From positions 271,340 through 335,339 of the forward strand of contig NZ_VTTP01000004.1 of the NCBI RefSeq assembly GCF_008364845.1: a DNA stretch of 64,000 nucleotides. The letters run 5' to 3'. How positions within the stretch are numbered: position 1 is the first letter of the stretch; every line of letters starts with the position of its first letter. A program made the position numbers and the translations under genes. This document shows positions 61,025 to 64,000 of the stretch, piece after piece. Origin of the DNA: Actinotalea subterranea. Its GTDB lineage: Bacteria; Actinomycetota; Actinomycetes; Actinomycetales; Cellulomonadaceae. Under the pieces are notes generated by a model that did no database searches, was not told the origin of the DNA, and was given only the letters and a program-made list of their open reading frames with translations.

Positions 61025-61879
61025 ATGGCGGGACGACTCGAGGGCAAGATTGCCCTCATCACCGGTACGGCGGACGGTCAGGGACGGGCCGCCGCCCTCG
61101 CTTTCGCCGCTGAAGGCGCGAAGATCGTCGGGTGCGATCTCAAGGCGGAGCTAGCCGAACAGACCGTCGAGCTCGTCCGGGCGCAGGGCGGTGAGATGGT
61201 CTCGATGCAGCCGCTGAACCTGGGCGATGAAGCCGCGGTGCAGCGCTGGATCGACTTCGCCGTCGAGCAGTACGGCGACTTCGACATCCTGTACAACAAC
61301 GCCTCGGGTGTCCGCGGCGGCACGATCGAGTCCTTGACCCGCGCGGACTGGGACTTCGACATGACCAATGAGGTCACCATCTTGTTCCTGGCGATCCAGA
61401 GAGCTCTGCCGGTCTTCAAGCGCAAGGGCCGTGGCACGATCCTCAACACCGGCTCGGTCGCCGCGATGGTCGGCGCGGCCATGCCCGGGAACGTCGCGGG
61501 CAACCTCGTGCACAACGTGGCCAAAGCCGCCGTCCTGCGCCTGACCGTCAATCTCGCCGTCGAGCTGTCACCGTGGAACATCCGCGTCAACACAGTCTCG
61601 CCAGGGTTCATCGACACCCCCGCGACCCGACCGCTGCTGGAGGCCGGCGGGCGTCAACCTGTCGAACGCGCGCTGCTCAACCCCCGCGTCGGGCGACCCG
61701 AGGACATCGCGATGGCAGCGGTGTACCTGTGCTCGGACGAGGCCGACTACGTCACCGGTGCGAACCTGGTCGTTGATGGCGGTTGGGTCGCAGGTGGCGG
61801 CGTCGGTCGCCCCGACCCCGAGATCGGGCAGATCTTTGGAGAGGTGATGAAGAAGTTGACCAATGCCCCTACCGCCTGA
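61025..61879 (+). CDS. SDR-family oxidoreductase with altered active site
   Basis: This 284-aa Rossmann-fold protein has LITGTADGQGRAAALAFAAE (cofactor binding), NNAS at residues 91-94 and a serine in NTGSVAAMVG (S144). The normal catalytic YxxxK is HNVAK here (H163 and K167), with a few extra residues before it, so the usual tyrosine is absent. It could be a binding or isomerase-like protein or use another acid. A strong AAGGAGGAG precedes the ATG. The rest of the family pattern is intact (NTVSPGFIDTPATRP). Confidence 0.85.
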   Translation: MAGRLEGKIALITGTADGQGRAAALAFAAEGAKIVGCDLKAELAEQTVELVRAQGGEMVSMQPLNLGDEAAVQRWIDFAVEQYGDFDILYNNASGVRGGTIESLTRADWDFDMTNEVTILFLAIQRALPVFKRKGRGTILNTGSVAAMVGAAMPGNVAGNLVHNVAKAAVLRLTVNLAVELSPWNIRVNTVSPGFIDTPATRPLLEAGGRQPVERALLNPRVGRPEDIAMAAVYLCSDEADYVTGANLVVDGGWVAGGGVGRPDPEIGQIFGEVMKKLTNAPTA

Positions 61880-61935
61880 CAGTGAGGACGTAGGCGAGCC
61901 CTCGGCGACGCTCCCTGGCCTCCGCGCCACTGACG

Positions 61936-62094
61936 GTGACCGACTCGGCCGCCCCTTCGGTGCAGCCGATCTGGCTTGTCCGCGGAGGGGTCCTCGCGGT
62001 CGTACTGTTGGCCGCCACCACCCGATCCCTCCGGCGAACACGGACTGCGGCGCTGGTCGCGGAATGGCGAAAGGTCAACGAAGTTGATACCTGA
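61936..62094 (+). CDS. Very small membrane protein
   Basis: A 52-codon frame from GTG at 61936 encodes VTDSAAPSVQPIWLVRGG, then a hydrophobic helix (VLAVVLLAATT) and a basic tail. The frame ends 1 bp before the next ATG, like a co-translated small gene between the SDR and thioesterase genes. Evidence is only reading frame, hydrophobicity and spacing. Confidence 0.4.
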   Translation: MTDSAAPSVQPIWLVRGGVLAVVLLAATTRSLRRTRTAALVAEWRKVNEVDT

Positions 62095-62095
62095 C

Positions 62096-62656
62096 ATGGG
62101 AATGATGCTCGCGCACTGGGCCGAGAGGGCCGGGCCTCACTCGGAGGGCGCGCTCCTGCCACCGCACCATGAACGGTGCCTTGGTTGCGGCCCGGACAAC
62201 CCCCACGGCCATCACCTCCAGGTCCACCGCCGTGGGGACGGGGTGATGGTTGACCACGTCTTCGACAAGCGCCACGTCGGAGCTCCCGGAGTCGTGCACG
62301 GCGGCGCCCTTGCCACCGTCCTCGATGACCTGTTCGGATTCCTGCCCTACCTGGTGGGGTCGCCGGCCGTCACGCGCCAGCTCACAGTGGACTACCTGTC
62401 ACCGGTGCTCGTCGGAGTCAGTTACCGCATCGAGGCGACGGTGACGAGCCGGGAGGACCGGAAGGTCTTCGTCGCCGCCACCGTGAGCGACCTCGACGAA
62501 CGCACTGTGGCCACGTCGAGCGCGGTGTTCATCATGGTCGACGTCGAACACTTCGCCCGGCACGGAGGCGTCTCCGGCGGTAACTCGACGCCACCCGTTG
62601 CGGACGATCTCCGTGACACCGGCCGGGAGGACGCGGTGGGTCAGCAACGCGGGTAG
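62096..62656 (+). CDS. PaaI-type hotdog thioesterase
   Basis: This 186-aa acyl-CoA thioesterase has HHERCLGCGPDNPHGHHLQV near the start, the hotdog core GAPGVVHGGALATVLDDLFGF, and QLTVDYLSPVLVG. The H-G-G followed by an acidic D-D in the long helix matches the catalytic region of PaaI-like enzymes. The start is ATG at 62096, 1 bp after the stop of the small membrane gene. The final 25 residues are polar and may be dispensable. The substrate is not identifiable. Confidence 0.82.
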   Translation: MGMMLAHWAERAGPHSEGALLPPHHERCLGCGPDNPHGHHLQVHRRGDGVMVDHVFDKRHVGAPGVVHGGALATVLDDLFGFLPYLVGSPAVTRQLTVDYLSPVLVGVSYRIEATVTSREDRKVFVAATVSDLDERTVATSSAVFIMVDVEHFARHGGVSGGNSTPPVADDLRDTGREDAVGQQRG

Positions 62657-62759
62657 TGCGTGTCTCGGCGGCGCACCTGTGCGCGCGAGCTCCAGCCGGA
62701 CCTGAGCACGCCAGGCGCCGGAGGCCCGCGGAACCGCCCGCTTGACGCCCCGGGGTGGG

Positions 62760-63982
62760 TCACCTCGAGGCGCGGGCGCGCGCTCGGGTGGCGTGAAAGG
62801 CGGCGAGTGCGCGCTGGTCGGCGTCGTCGAGGGTGTGCAGGTACGTCTGGGTGGTCTGGATCTGCGCGTGGCCCATGCGCTCCATGACGGAGAGGAGGTC
62901 CGCTCCTCCGGCCAGGAGCCAGGACGCGTGTGCGTGACGTCGGTCGTGCATGCGAGCGGGAAAGTCGATGCCGGAGCGTTGGACGGCGGGCCGCCAGTAG
63001 CGGGTGTTGAACGTGCCCCGCGAGAGCGGTGTGCCTCCTGCGGTCTCACGGGAAGGGAAGAGCAGGTCGTCCGGTCCCAGGCCGAGGTCATCGATCCGCA
63101 CGAGGAGGGCGTCGATCAGATCTTGGGAGACCGTGACGGTGCGCGGCTCGTCGTCCTTGGGGTAGCGCTTGACGATCATGCGACACCCGGTTGGCGAGTC
63201 CTTGGTGGACACCTCCACGATGGTGTCCTGCACGGTGACCGCGCGTGCCTCGGTGTCCACATGCCGGGGTCGTAGCGCGACGAGCTCACCCCATCGCATG
63301 CCGGTTTCGATGACCGTCATGACCATGACCGTGAAGCGCGGCGGGATCTGGGCCAGTAGCTGGGTGTACTCATCCGGGGTGAGGGTGCGGGTCCTGGTGG
63401 TGATCACCTTCGGAAGGTCGGTCGCCGCGCAGGGGTTGAAGGGGATGATCCGGTCAGCCACGGCTCGCGCAAAACGGCGTGCAGCATCACGTGGTACTTG
63501 ACGATGGACCGCGCGGACAGGCCCTTGCGTCGCTTGCCGGCGATCGTCGTAGGTATGCCCGCCTGGTTGACCCACTCCTGGACCAGGGCGGGCATGATCC
63601 GCGCCATCGGATAGTCCCCGAAGAAGGGGATGAAGTGGATGCGCAGGTTCGAGGCGTACGCGGCGTAGGTGGTGACTTCCAGGTGCCGTGAGGGCAACCA
63701 GACGTTCTGGGCGTCCTCCTTGAAGGTGATGCGTCCCGCCCGTGGGTCGATCCACGTCCCCTCGGCGAGCGCGATCTCGGCGCGGACAGCGGCCTGCATG
63801 GCGGCCTTGTCGGTGCTGAAAGTCCCGACGGTGCGCTTGGCTCCTGAGGCGTCGCGGTAGCGGCCCTGGTATCGCTTCTTGCCGTCCTCGGCCCGCCGCA
63901 CGGTCACCCACGCCATCTCGACCTGAACCGCCCCGGCGTGTCCGGAGACTTCAGTCCTTGGAAGGGTTGGGATCGGGGTCAT
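62760..63982 (-). pseudogene. Tyrosine recombinase (phage-type integrase) broken by a single-base frameshift
   Basis: The first part (start 63982, MTPIPTLPRTEVSG) has the AP2-like and SAM-like DNA-binding region (YQGRYRDASGAKRTVGTF, then TTYAAYASNLRIHFIPFFGDYP). After KYHVMLHAV the frame changes. The catalytic half resumes in another frame from FARAVADRIIPFNPCAATDLPK with TGMRWGELVALRP, HDRRHAHASWLL and GHAQIQTTQTYLH, so the Arg, His-x-Arg, His and Tyr residues are all there. Adding one T to the run TTTT at 63471-63474 joins the halves. The frameshift may be a real inactivation or a sequencing error. It may be the integrase of a neighbouring element rather than of the one at 1-30 kb. Confidence 0.8.
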
Positions 63983-64000
63983 GTCGAGTGGTGCGTCCAG

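Noticed and set aside
1..64000. CRISPR arrays, tRNA or rRNA genes
   Set aside because: No regularly spaced direct repeats with unique spacers and no cloverleaf or rRNA-like sequence were noticed by eye; short tRNAs could still be missed without a search.

Overview
The window is very GC-rich DNA (roughly 70 %) with GTG starts and long runs of genes overlapping by 4 bp (ATGA/GTGA). Gene content (SCO6880 protein, DUF6112 and DUF4913 proteins, BTAD regulator, MoeZ) points to an actinobacterium, most likely Micrococcales/Cellulomonas-like. The taxon is an inference. No rRNA, tRNA or CRISPR array was seen.

Positions 1 to about 30,000 look like most of an integrative conjugative element. It carries a MobF relaxase-helicase with a DUF4913 partner (236-4147). 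A 7-gene minus-strand type IV secretion operon follows (4803-13138): DUF6112 protein, VirB6/TrbL-like, SCO6880-like, VirB4-like ATPase, double DnaB-N protein, VirD4-like coupling protein and a lytic transglycosylase. Further along is a 12-gene minus-strand Tad/Flp pilus operon (17976-28660). Between the two operons lies a defence cargo: a two-gene restriction-modification pair (13708-16346) and a two-gene TIR + HIT-transmembrane module (16457-17847). The latter resembles Thoeris in logic, but a histidine-triad domain sits where a macro, SIR2 or caspase effector would be expected, and it is the most interesting find here. The relaxase gene, the secretion operon and the Tad operon share a 43-bp upstream element in the same orientation, which suggests one regulator controls transfer and pilus genes. 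A second DNA-level signal is the octamer CGTCAGGC, clustered 11 times in 0.8 kb of the Tad-operon regulator gene and 3 times in the 29.85-29.92 kb intergenic region.

Positions 30,000-33,412 are a scar: a truncated gene, a dead IS30 transposase, a dead IS3 fragment and the decayed 3' half of an FAD/Fe-S oxidoreductase.

Positions 33,554-47,273 form a molybdenum block: cofactor synthesis (moeZ, mogA-moaC-moeA, moaA-moaD, moaE, mobA), molybdate uptake (HTH-TOBE regulator, modABC) and a three-subunit DMSO-reductase-family enzyme (NrfD, catalytic and four-cluster Fe-S subunits). Together they import molybdate, build the cofactor and supply a likely user enzyme.

Positions 47,274-51,597 are stacked insertion sequences: an IS110-type element, then an IS3 element (GAG target duplication) split by an intact IS30 element. 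Positions 52,365-62,656 hold a glutathione peroxidase, a divergent MarR regulator and RND exporter, an alcohol dehydrogenase, an HxlR regulator, another complete IS30 element, and a DoxX/luciferase-like/SDR/thioesterase group. The window ends with a tyrosine integrase broken by a one-base frameshift (62760-63982).
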